NCBI GenBank assembly: GCA_008694505.1
Contig: VZDJ01000624.1
Location: 171,388 to 235,387 of the forward strand
DNA length: 64,000 nucleotides
Direction of reading: 5' to 3'
Source: Cyanoderma ruficeps
Taxonomy: Eukaryota > Chordata > Aves > Passeriformes > Timaliidae
The notes beneath the pieces were generated by a model, which was not told the DNA's origin, did no database searches, and saw nothing but the letters and a program-made list of their open reading frames with translations. Both the position numbers and the translations under genes were made by a program. Positions 37,974 to 49,375 of this stretch are shown piece after piece (the stretch's first letter is position 1; each line of letters begins with the position of its first letter).

Positions 37974-38240
37974 ATAATTTCCTACTTTAGGCCAAGATCA
38001 TGTTTAATTTTTCAAAGTAGCCATGAGTGGTGGAGACCGGAGCCATGTGGGTGTGTCTAGCTTGTTATTCTAAATAACTCACATCATTACTGGGGGGCAG
38101 AGGTAAAGGATTCTTACTTCTGAGAAACAGGGGTGTGGCTTCCAGTGGAACAAAAGCACGGATGCAGACCATCTGTCTGATACTTCGTTCATCTCAGGGT
38201 TCCACTCTGTTGGGTTGATTAGTGAGCAGCTTTTCTTAAA
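37974..38240 (+). mobile_element. ERVL 3' LTR, truncated
   Basis: The LTR is preceded by AATAAGGTGTGGATAA (about 37961-37976), which occupies the place of the polypurine tract in this family. It continues with CTTTAGGCCAAGATCATG and aligns with the left LTR at 35567-35730 over about 150 bp. Beyond that it keeps further sequence (about 38110-38240) lost from the left copy. The right boundary is approximate, and no target-site duplication with the left LTR was found. Confidence 0.65.
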
Positions 38241-40574
38241 AAAATACAGATTTGGCATTTTTTTGGTCAAGATACTTACTGACTGGAAAATTTCAAGGAA
38301 TTTTTAAAGACAACATAGTTTTTGGATTTGCCTATTTGGACATACAAATTTTGCCTGTAACCTTCAATTTTCATTCCGGCTCGAGGAACCAACATGGGAA
38401 GCAGAGAAGAACATCCCAGAAGGAGGAATTTGGAATGGCTAGAATACATTGCAATTTCTAAAAACGTAGAAATACTTTTCCATTAGATTGTGTGCAATTA
38501 TTGTAGTACAATTATGGAGACATAATTAGACTGCATTCATAGAGCAGCTTCTAAACTTCTTTTCAGATGTAATTCTCTGTTGGTGTCAATATAATTTATT
38601 TTTTACATTATACAGATTTTTCTTCATATATATAGTATTTTTAGCCAAAATATGCTAAAAATTTAATCTAAGGTGTGTAAAAGACAAAACAGTTACGTAT
38701 ATTTCTAAAATAAAGTAAATCCACAGTACAAACAATGCATTTATCAATTGTAATATATTATGTTTTCTGTCTCATTTCAGAAGGTATTATGGTAATAATT
38801 TTGGATTTTAGCCAAGTGCTCAGCAGAGGATTTTAAACATCCTCTGAATAGACACATTTAATAGCTTTTAACCGTACAGAGCACTGCTCTTATCAGTGAG
38901 CAGCAGGAAAATGATTAATACACTCTGGGTAAACTTATACTTGGTCTTCTTTAGGTAGAGAAGGAGGCATCACTATGGGCGGAAATCTTTAATTATATAA
39001 GAGGATATAAAAGACAGCAACTCACAGACATCAGATGCATATTCTGTAGGTCTACACAACAGATGGTGGTGTCTGGCAGTGTCTTTTCTTTTAAACAGAA
39101 AAATATTGTTATAAAAATATTCAGAATACATTTTTAGTTACTTAACCAAATGTGTGGATGTATAACTGGGAAATGAAAGCCATGATGTGGCGCAGACAAG
39201 AGAAAAATTTTATCTGAAATCTCGTTTTTTAGGACTCTTCTACTCTTATGCTGCTTTCAGCTTTAAGGGACACTGGTGTGTTCATGTTCTTGGTACTATC
39301 TATCTAAATACATCCCAAACTAATACACTTTTTGATATATTTAATTTGTACTATAGTGCATTGGCATATCCTGAATACCATGTTTTTACCCTTTTCCAAT
39401 CCATTTTTGCTGAAAAGAATCGCTAATATCAGCCACAAAGGGAATTCTATCTTGCAACCAAAGTCCTCTGAAGGGAGAATCCTCTGCAGACCTACACTTT
39501 GAGTGACAAGTTCTTACGGGTGTCTCATTATGAGTGGGTTGAATTAACATATATTTTGGCAAGTTGAGGAAAATAGCTGTGGCTAATAAATGAAATGTAG
39601 GAAATAGTCTGTAAATCTGACTTCGATGAATTTCATCAAGATGATCCAGTACTTCAAAGAGTCAGGTGAAAATATTACTATTAGATTCATATTTAAGTAA
39701 ATCCAACACATCTGGGCTGCTTTTTTTATTGGAACAGGCATTTCAACTCCTCTCCGAAGAGATCAGCTCTTTTCCCTCCACTACCATCAATCAGCACTAC
39801 AATGAGTTGCAGTGAAAGTAGTGACACTGGCTCCTGAGCCATAAATACAGATCTCTATATGTGGTCAGACACCCCACACCTTCAGGTGGACTTAACTGAA
39901 TGAACATTTTCTGCTGAAAGGCTTTTCTCAGCATGAAAAGTCCTTCTTTCTGCTAAATTGAATGTGACTACCTAATCCTCTTCCTAAACAAAAGCTACAG
40001 GAAGATGGCAGTCATCCCATGAGGAGGACATTATAGGAGAAGTGAAGAGATTTACTCAAGCCTTTCTAATGTTTGGTGCACATGCTCCCACAGTGCACAT
40101 CACTAATATTTAAACTTGACCATTAAAAAACACTACCTTGTGTTTTAAGCAATTGGGAAATCTCCTGAAGGAAAGATGCTGGGCAGAATGGTGTTAGCCT
40201 ACCCAATTCCTATTTTTGCTGGAATGTCTTGCTGGAGAAAATTAATATTCAGTTAGAATAACAGGTGAGACAAAATTGCTGGTTTCCAAAAAGCAGTAAT
40301 GCAATCAAAGAAATCATAAAGCCACACACAGCATTTGGAGAACATTACCCATCTTGACGTCTCCAGTTAGACAGTGGCATTTTGTGAAGAATCTTCTGTC
40401 TATCAAGATGGGAAGAGATGTCAATATGTTAGTGTCTTTATTTCAAAGATAGAAAACCACAGACAAATGAAAACACAAACTAATCATGATTATGAGATTA
40501 AGAGGCCTAAAAATTACCTACTGTAAAAAAGTTGGGATTAAACAATGACACCCTTCAGTTATAATTGCATTTAC
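38241..40574. other. Unique sequence, no gene seen
   Basis: No exon, RNA gene or transposable element is recognisable. The part at 38860-39010 contains AT-rich homeodomain-like sites (GATTAATAC, TTTAATTATA) and a GGGCGGAA motif, but nothing I can call. Short open frames at 38252 and 39187 have no family features. Confidence 0.6.
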
Positions 40575-41133
40575 TGAGAGATGCCTCTGCCCAAATTAAG
40601 GTGCAAACAAGACCATATGCCAAATCAGTAGTACAGATTGTATTTCAGTAATAAATATGAGGTAGAGAGATAGAAACAAGAAAGAGGGGGAAGAGAAAGA
40701 AAATGAGAGAGAGATAAAGTAGAAAGACATCACCACCTGTGGGTGGCCCTTTAGTCCCTCTTCCTCTAGTCTTCTCAGTTATGGTGGTCCTGGAGTTCCT
40801 CTTCAAGAGGTATCACCTTTATACAGTCCAAATTCTGGGTAATCAGTTCGCAGGTGCAGGGGTAGATACCATTTCCATAGTTTGCAATTTGTACAATGTC
40901 TATAGGAATTGCTTCCTTTCCCACCGTTTGCCACAGTGGGAATTTTTGTCTGCATGTACTAATCAGGCTGCTACCTTGAACTGCCTCACCAAGACTGGAA
41001 TAAGTGCTTTCCTGTTGCAAATCCCTCGCTTCTTCTCCCAAGTTCCTGCTATGGTAGGTTGTGTCATGGCACATTCCTGCTGTGGCCTTGGCAGTGTTTT
41101 GAGACAGGCAACTGCATTTTTTTAAGTTCTTAC
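40575..41133 (-). mobile_element. LTR of an ERV, copy B (shorter form)
   Basis: A relative of the LTR at 5419-6365, in the same orientation. Shared blocks lie at the left (TGAGAGATGCC, GCCCAAATTAAGGTGCAAAC, CCATATGCCAAA, AGGTAGAGAGA), in the right-centre (CACAGTGGGAATTTTTGTCTG against CACAGCAGGAATTTTTGCCTG) and at the right (CTGTGGCCTTGGCAG, GAGACAGGCAACTGCA, AAGTTCTTAC). It lacks about 390 bp found in the middle of copy A. A GA-rich tract at about 40663-40730 lies near its left end. Strand is tentative, from the TGTAAGAAC-like start on minus. Confidence 0.6.
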
Positions 41134-41490
41134 CTTGTACCTTCCAAAAACGTCAGTACAAACACAGATGCAGAAAAACAGCATAGTCAAACCTCTTTGT
41201 TTACTACATAGACTCTATATATTCCATGCAACCTAAAAGAGAGCCATATGCCATGCGGCTTAAGATGAAACCTTGGGAAAAATTTCCAAAGGTGCCCCCA
41301 TATCAGGAATGCCCTGCCATATAGCTTATCCATCCTTTTAAAAAGTGGGCTTCTGGTATTAGTATAGGCTCTGGTCGATGCTTCATCATGAAGTTTGAAA
41401 TGCTCTCTTGAGCAGAAATGTCTTAAACTATATGGGCATTCATCAATTGATACCAATGGGCATCCTGGGCCCAGAAAAAAAGCCCACATT
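41134..41490 (-). mobile_element. Possible ERV internal remnant beside copy B LTR
   Basis: If copy B is a 3' LTR on the minus strand, the retroviral internal region should lie here, and a 100-codon minus-strand open frame (41187-41489) does. The predicted peptide has no motif I recognise from gag, pol or env. The assignment rests on position alone. It could equally be unrelated unique DNA. Confidence 0.25.
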
Positions 41491-42880
41491 GAACTACATC
41501 AATGAAGAAATGCCAGTCAATAATTACCATCTCTGCTAGGGAAAAAAACAAAACCACAAACAAATCTTAGTGCAAATAATTTTGGCATATTCATTGCCAC
41601 TTTTTTTGGTTTTAAACAGGCTACACAGGTTTTTTTAAATTAACTTTTTAAAACAATGCTTGTAAAATAAACTAATTTGCAGCATAACAGGTAGAATTTG
41701 TAATCTGAACATAACCAATGTATATTCCCTGCATTGAAGTATGACAAATGGTCTGTAGATTCAAGCTATTCCTAGTATTTTTCATCACCACCACAGAAGG
41801 ACAAAGTAAGAGTTCTATAAAAACAGTTTACTTAGTTTGCAATTCACAAGCCTTAGATCAGAGTTAGTTCAAGCTAAACACATTAACGTTCCTAAAAATG
41901 GATCTTTTCTCCTAATGCACTTGATCAAATGTGCAGAGCTTTGATCAGAGAACACCTTAAAGGTGCCTTCATATTTCAACTGGTTACTTTTATATCCAAG
42001 GAATGGGTACTGACACTTCAGAATGAAGCCATGAAAGCCTTTGCAATGTTTTAATTTTAAAAAATAGTTCAAAAGATGAAAAAACAATACTTTTGCATCT
42101 CATACTCAACAACAAAGATGGTATCTGATAGTTCAATAACTCTTTCAGGTCAGAGGTGTATTGAGAAAAACATCAGGGATGATTCTGTCTAGATTTATAA
42201 GTAAGCTAAACGACAAATACTGCACTTTAATCTTCTTTTGATGCACACAGTTGACAGGAGCTACAAAGGTACAATATAAAGCTTTTGAGTATTTCCCCAT
42301 ATATTTTGTACAAGATGGAGGAACACATCTTCTTCCATAAAATATTACTTACATTTGTGCATTATGTATGTGGGGTTATACAAGTGAATAAGTTTTTCTA
42401 AAACACAGGGCTGAAACTCAAAGAGACAGTACAGCTCAGAGGAAGAAAATCAATTAACTCAGTACACTAATTATATCAAAATGATACTCCTTTCTCACTG
42501 GGGTTGATTCTAATTTGTCCAGATGCAATTCCATAAATTTAATTAAACACTGAAATTACATAGTTTAAACAAGTAGTACCATATTCTGCTATATTCCTTT
42601 TTACATTAATTCAATTTTTATATTCACTGGTTTATTTACATTGCTGCGTTCTGGTATTTCAGAGAGTTAAAGAAAAACTGCTTTGAAAGCTATGCGGGTT
42701 CAAATAAACAAGAAAGCGATTCATAAATTACATTCATTTACACAGAGTTGGACTTACCACTCTGTCTCTATACAGCAACAGTCTATACATCCTACAGAAA
42801 TAATTTTTCATGATTTCAGAGAAACATTGCTACTGATGTCCCAAGCCATTTATTCAGGTTTTTTTTTTTATTATTGGTAA
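41491..42880. other. Unique sequence, no gene seen
   Basis: AT-rich sequence without recognisable exon, RNA gene or transposon. A T-run precedes the CR1 element at about 42860-42869. Confidence 0.6.
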
Positions 42881-43921
42881 CAGGCCAGCAGTGGATGAGC
42901 CACTGGCTCACAGGTTGGGAGCAAAAGGTTATAGTAAATAGGGTCACATCAGGCTGGTGACTGGTCACCAGTGCAGTTCTACAGGGCTTCTTCTTAGACC
43001 CTGTGCTTTTTAATATCTTCATTAATAACTTGGTTGTAGGACTTGAAAAAATTCAAAGTTTCCAGGTGATACTAAATTGGGAGGAGTTTTTGACTTCTGC
43101 AACAAAGGCAAGGAGCCCTTGCAGGGAGACCTCAACAGATGAGAGGATTGGGTCAACCAATCATATGAAATCGAACAAGGGATAGTGCCAGATTCTACTC
43201 CTGGGATGGGACAACCCTGGATGTATGGACAGTCTGGGGAATGAGATGCTGGAAAGCAGTGCCATGGAAAGGGACCTGGCTGTGCTGGTCAGTGGCAAGC
43301 TGAACATGAGCCAGCAGTGCCCTGGCAGCCAGGAGGGCCAACCCTGTCCTGGGGGGCATCAGGCCCAGCATGGCCAGCCAAGCAAGGGAGGGGATTGTCC
43401 TGCTCTGCTCTGGGCTGGGGCAGCCTCACCTTAGTGCTGGGGGCAGTTCTGGGCACTGCAATATAAAAAAGACATCATGATACTAGCGAGTGTCTGAAGA
43501 AAGGCCATGAGGATGGTGAAGGGCCTTGAGTGGAAAGTGTATGAGGAGTCCCTGAGGTCACTTGGCCTGTTCAGCCTTGAAAAGAGTATCCTGAGGGGAG
43601 ACCTCATCGCAGTCTGGATCTTCCTTGAGAGGAGAGCCTTCTCTGTGGTGACCAGAACCTGAGGGAATGGTCAGAAGTTGTGTTCAGTGGAGGTTTAGGT
43701 TGGATATTAGGAAAAGGTACTCCACCCAGAGGGTGGTTGGGCACTGGAATAGGGTCCCCAGGGAAGTGGTCATACCACCAAACTTGACAGTTCAAAAAGT
43801 GTTTGGACAACACTCTCAGGCACTTGTGTGACTTTTTGGTAGTCCTCTGCAAGTCCAGGAGTTGGACTCTGATGATTCTTTTGAGTATCTTCCAATTCAG
43901 GAAAAATTATGATTCCATGAC
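42881..43921 (+). repeat. CR1 LINE 3' portion with end of RT frame
   Basis: The longest CR1 copy here. Its left part encodes the end of the CR1 reverse transcriptase: V-L-F-N-I-F-I-N-N-L (from 43003) is the conserved segment after the catalytic region, followed by a degraded version of the tract that normally reads K-F-A-D-D-T-K-L-G. Next come typical 3' phrases: ATGGAAAGGGACCTGG, GGCCATGAGGATGGTGAAGG, GAGGGAATGGTCAGAAGTTG, GTTGGATATTAGGAAAAGG, CAGGGAAGTGGTCATACCACC and GTTGGACTCTGATGATTCTT. It finishes with ATTATGATTCCATGA, a variant of the CR1 8-bp tail repeat. It is 5'-truncated and non-functional. Confidence 0.95.
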
Positions 43922-46160
43922 TGTCTTTTAAACACAATGCTTTTGTTTTCCTTGTTTTTGATCTTGTCAATGTATTCTTTATCTAAGAATTACTGGACTG
44001 TGTTTTACTTGTTGGAACTTAATTAGGAGCACATAGATGCAGTGAAGTCACTAAACCCTAATTAATATCATCTTATCAAAGGGAATTAATTCTAGGATAA
44101 ATTTGGTAAGTCTGTAGTGCCTCATGATGTACATGAAAATGAACTTCATTGAGATCAGCTGTATCTGTCTTTTGATTAGATCAGTTCCATAAAATACTAC
44201 TTTGAAACTTCCACAGGAAAAGTTGCACATATTCAGCTTCACTATCTGTGTAAATTCACCTCAGAACAGAAATAATCAAATAGTGATTTTATCTAATGCT
44301 TTGAGAATGAAAGATTCAGAGAAAAAAAGAAAGTCGTTGAGTTTAGGAGAAAGGCACCACGGATCCTCCATAAGGCTGTCACAGAATATGTCCTCTTTGA
44401 ATGTAGTGAGAAAGACAAAAAATGGTGCAAAGTCTGTTGAGACAAAAATGATAAATAATGTCTAAGGACAACCTGGTAACAAACATAAATAGCTAACTGA
44501 ATAAATTCTGATTTTCATGAAAACCACATAGAGCATTATTTTCTCAATTTTGGGGGTATTTTCTTAAGAAAAATAAAACATTTTATCTATGTTAATAAGT
44601 TAAACTTAAAACTTATTGTAAGTTAGCAGCTGTAATAGAATGTTGTGTACGACTTTGTTATTTCAATAGAAGTGTGCAATGAAAACGTTATGTTCTTCAG
44701 AAGGAATGGTCAATTTTTCAGATAGAGAGATTTTGGCTTCTTTTGTTTTTGGGTTTTTGGTTCTTTTTTTTAATGTTTTAAAAATATTTTGGTTTTTATT
44801 TCAAGGGAAAAAAAGTTATTTTGTTTTGGTTTGTATTGGTTTACAAGATAAAAATCATTCCAGCATTATTCTGTAAATTTTAAAATAATGAAAAATTAAA
44901 AAAAATCTGAAATGCAAGTTGGATCTCCAAATACAAAATACTTAAACTATGAGTATATAAAAACGAAAATGTTTTGATTTTCTTAGATCTGCTTAGCTTT
45001 TCTTCCACAAAAAAATCTAATTAATTTAAAGTCTGAGGTAAAATAAAACTCAGGAAACCATCTAGCCACCTCTCTGTACCTCATGGTTTGAAGCATGCAT
45101 GCTATCCTTATTTAAATAGTGGTAATTGTCTAATGAGCCAAATATGTTTTACCAAATGAGGCAGAATGTCAAATATCCAGCCAATATTCCTTTAGTTTCA
45201 GCCAAATATAATAGAGTAGCCACCAGAATGATAGCGTATCTTATGACACTTTCTATAAGCATCAGGTCCACTGAAATTTATATAAGCAGTGGTCTTTTAA
45301 AAACATTACAAAATTGAATTTCAGGAGGACTGCTACACTAATACTCAAAACACAATTCTCAGCTTTTTTACAGTTTCATACCCTAACTATTGTTCCTATT
45401 TTCTGGTACTCCTTCGGGAATTCTTGCTTTATAAAATGCTGTCGTGAAGGGTAGAAGGATTTTTTTTTTCCTTCCACTTGTATACTGTCAAGGGATGCTT
45501 TTTGAAGACCTCACTTTCACCATCAAGAGCTAGGGAGTCAGACCTGATGGCCTTATGGGATTTAATTAGAGTTCACCAAGTTAGAATCTCCAAGCTCTCA
45601 AAGTCCTAATTTAAATATAAGTTCACTCTCTGTTCAACTGTTCCTTAGGTCCTTATTAAAATCTCAAGTTATTAAAGAGAATATTTGAAGGGGCCTTTTT
45701 TCCCTTTTTTTTTTTTTTTTGCAACAGATGTAAACTAAACTAGAAGTGTGCCACACTCAAAAGCCCTCTTGTTTTAAAACCCCTGCAAATTGCTTGTGAT
45801 AAAACAACCTCAAAAAGAACAGAATCAATGGAAACACCCCTGACTATTAGGTGTCCAAGTAGGAGACGGAGAGACACCTGCATGACCAAAGTGAAAGTGG
45901 TGTTCAATCACAGACACATTTCAGAGGCACTATTTTTGAGTGGCTGACCCCATGCAGTCTTGTGAAAATAACAAGTACTATTGCTCTTGCTTGGTGTGAT
46001 CAGTGTAGCATTTCCTTTATGAAGATGTCATTCAAAAAGCTTGTCTTACACTGATGACACATCAGATCTTTTTACAGTAAACTTTCTTGTCAATCAAAGC
46101 TTTACAACATGTGGCTGTAGGGAAAAAGACTATATATTTCTATTATATGTATAATACCAC

Positions 46161-46211
46161 TATGTATGTATGTATGTATGCATGTATNNNNNNNNNNNNN
46201 NNNNNNNNNNN
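46161..46211. repeat. TATG microsatellite running into assembly gap
   Basis: About six TATG tetranucleotides (46161-46187) run directly into 24 N bases (46188-46211). The true repeat length is unknown. Confidence 0.95.
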
Positions 46212-49199
46212 ATATAATAAGTTTTATGGGTGACAATGTAGCTACACAGCAATTTTTAAAAAACACAAAACATGCTTCTTTTTTTTACACTGAAATGTTG
46301 GCAACAGCATTCACACCCCAAGATTCTGCAGGCAAGTTATGTTAAAAAAAATCAGAGAACAAAGTGAGGAGAGAGCTGTAGACATGCTTATAGTAAGGAA
46401 ATTGAAAAGAAATGAGATGACGTAGTACAAGGAAGCAAACACACAAACATTCATTGTCTGCAGAAATCATTCATAGGGAGACTGCAGGGACAGGAATCAT
46501 CAGTATTATCTCCATTTTTATCTCTTTTATCCTGCCTGTAATTGAAATTGCTGTAATGATTCCTAGAATGATACTTAAGGTGACAAACTCTCCTACTCTG
46601 TTTTATGGTTTTCATACACTTGATTTTAGGTTGGTATGGCTTACAGTACTGCCAGAAAGATATCATAGGTGGAGAAGGTTCTATTTGATCAGGCTCATCT
46701 CTCTTTTATTAGATTTACTTTGATGCTGCTATTGTCCATCTCACAGATCCTATATGTGAATTTTTAAGTAGACCAATTTAGGATTAAACTAAAATTACCT
46801 AGAAGAGGATTAATTAATCCAAAGTGATTCTTATGTACTTCTAGGACATTTCCTATCAATTCTGTATTAAGAAAAATACAGCCATAAATTTATTGTTTAC
46901 ATGTTGGTTGGATTAATCATTTACTTCAAGAAATGTATGTGAAACTTAAACTGTAAATGCAAAGGGAAAAATTATCCTTCCTGCAGCTTTTCTGATTCCA
47001 GCATAGATCTAATTGAAGCAATTTTAAAATGTCCACAAATAATTTAATTTTGCTTTTGTTAGGAATGAACCTAAATATTGCTGTTCATATTTGAAGACAG
47101 TTTGAGATTTCCCCACTTGCAAGAATTTTTGAGAAGTACTCTGGATAGGAAAGAACATTCAGGAATCAGGTTTGCCTGTTTACTCAGAAATCCAGGTTGC
47201 TTATAACCAGGTTTGATTCTGCTGTTGATTTAAATGGAATAGCACTGAAGGTTGATTTGACTGCTTGTTGGAATTTTAGTTAGACACCTCTGACAAAGTA
47301 GACCATATGGTGCCAAATTCAAATTTCTTGAAAATCTCCATCCAAAACCAGGTTCTCTAGCATATGGGTATCACACTAGAGCAAGAAAAAAAACCATTTA
47401 TTTCATTATACTGGCCAAATTGAAATCTTCCCTATGACCCTTGCCCACCAAAAGACACAGAACAGCTCTAAGGCAAGTCATGCTGCCCACAGAAGTTCTG
47501 TGGTGGCAGCAATCACTTCAGGGAAATATTTGTTAAGTCATCACTTTATCTTGAATTATAATGGCTGGCAGACAATTTCTAACTGTGTCAGCAAAAATAC
47601 GGTAACCAAACCCTAATCAAACCTGTTCATGGTCCTACCAAACAGCAGCATATGAATACAAGCATACGTGTATAAGATTCTAGGGTTGCACATTTTATGT
47701 AACAAAATTCTGATAATCTGCTAACCTATTATATAGCATGTTCTATGACAAATATAATTACATGTCAAACTCATTTAGCGCTGACTGTGACACCATAGGA
47801 AACTTAAAGTATTTTCTATGATGTTACTGGTGCTTTAGAAATGTAAAGCAAAAGAAACAGATAACATTTCTTTTCTTGATATAAGAGCGGTAGAAAAAAC
47901 CTCTTAGATATGAAGTCAGAACATAAGAATGAATAATGATGAGACAGAGGAGAGAAAACACATGTTTCCTCAATATTTTTTTTTAATATTAGGGAAAAAA
48001 GAAACGAACAAAATCCTTTGTATTTATATTTTGTAGGTATTACTACAGGTAGGAATTACTACATTCCTCAGATCCTTCATTTCTCCTGTTACTTTATATC
48101 TTTGCTAAACCTATCCTGTCCCCATAGGGTCACCAGTAAGGAAATATATGATGTAAAATCAAAGGGCAGCAGTGCTGAAGGCAGTAGGATGTAAACAATA
48201 GACTGAAATAAGAATATTATTTAATAATCTGGATGTTGATTAAGAGAAGAATTTAGACATAGGTGCTCTGTAGAAATACTCTGAGGAGAAAGAAACAAAA
48301 TAATTTATTCAAAATTATGATCTTTGTGATATTATCTTCTTTGTATTTTGTATTTATGATTAGGTCCATAGAAAAGTAAGCATAAAATCTACTTACCTCT
48401 TCAAAGATACTTCTGTAACAATGTTGAGGATCTAGAGAATTCTCAATACTTTCATTATTATCTCTTTATTTTCCTTTCTCAAGAAAAATAGTAAGCAAGT
48501 CCATGATGCACTGACTTCTAGAGTGTGGTGAATATGCCTTGACCAGCACTTCGCATGTAAGCAACATGTTGTGAAATGTTCCCTGCAAGAAAAGGGAATT
48601 CCTGTGACTCTTGCTTATGTGAGTGGATCAGTGGAAATTCAGACCAGAAAACAGTAAGCTGAGGTTACTTTGTCCTATGCACTGTTCCTTGCCTTATATT
48701 TATTAGAAACTGCATGGAAATTATTAAACTACAATGTCCCTTTCCTTTGACTTTATACTGATACGAAGTATGAATTTTTTTTCAACTCTTCAGAAAACTT
48801 GTCACTTTTCAAAAATGCCCTAATAGAATGATAACTTCTCTTTCCCCTGAGGAGCTACTCTACTAGTTTTTTCTCCTCACTGTTTAAGGGTTCCTCTATA
48901 ACAAAAATGCATCTGAAGAGGAAGGTAAGTGGAAGATTTAAAAGAAATTCCTGGAAGTTCATTTCAAAATAACTTTGAGAAGTTCAGTGATATTCAACAA
49001 TTTTCCTATTAAATGTTTTATTTTAATACATCCTGATGTAAAGCTGCCTTGCTGGATATTCGCCAAGTGTCTGTCATTGAGGAAAGATACTGCAGATGAT
49101 GTCTGTAGTGAAGTGATAGTTGAAAAAATGTGGGAAGAGCAGCCCTATCTGGGCATACAAGAAGATTAAAGATGGTGGGAGCGAGCACTGGCAGTTTAC

Positions 49200-49375
49200 C
49201 ATATAGTGGTCCTGTTTTGTTTTCCATGTCAAACTCAGTGATGTATCTTATGAGCGCCAGGGCTCCAGCGTTCCATGAGAACAGCTCTCCTGGATCAGAT
49301 CAAGGGTTGGCCCAATGCATTATTTTCTGTCTGACAGTTCCCAAATAACTTCCCCGAAGAGTAGACTAAAAGTAC
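49200..49375 (+). repeat. Possible ancient amniote interspersed repeat
   Basis: The segment CTCCTGGATCAGATCAAGG followed by TTGGCCCAATGCATTATTTTC and TGTCTGACAGTTCCCAA (about 49287-49344) resembles a repeat phrase I recall from turtle and crocodilian genomes, where a 'ggatcagaccaatggtccat' part is followed by 'tagcccagtatcctgtc' and 'tctgacagtggcca'. The order and spacing fit over about 55 bp. The similarity is from memory and the name of the family is not certain to me. Confidence 0.35.

Larger units (their letters stand above)
35567..38240 (+). mobile_element. Decayed ERVL-type endogenous retrovirus
   Basis: A provirus remnant with two diverged LTRs flanking parts of pol in the canonical order: end of reverse transcriptase and connection (about 35770-36330), RNase H (about 36340-36700), then integrase (about 36720-37480). 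Gag, protease and most of reverse transcriptase are missing, so the left LTR sits almost directly on late pol. I see no env, in line with ERVL biology. All frames are interrupted by stop codons and indels, so nothing functional can be made. It sits immediately right of a minus-strand CR1. ERVL elements are class III ERVs and are abundant in birds. Confidence 0.85.

Noticed and set aside
40739..41125. 128-codon plus-strand frame
   Set aside because: It lies within copy B of the repeated LTR, and copy A does not keep the frame.
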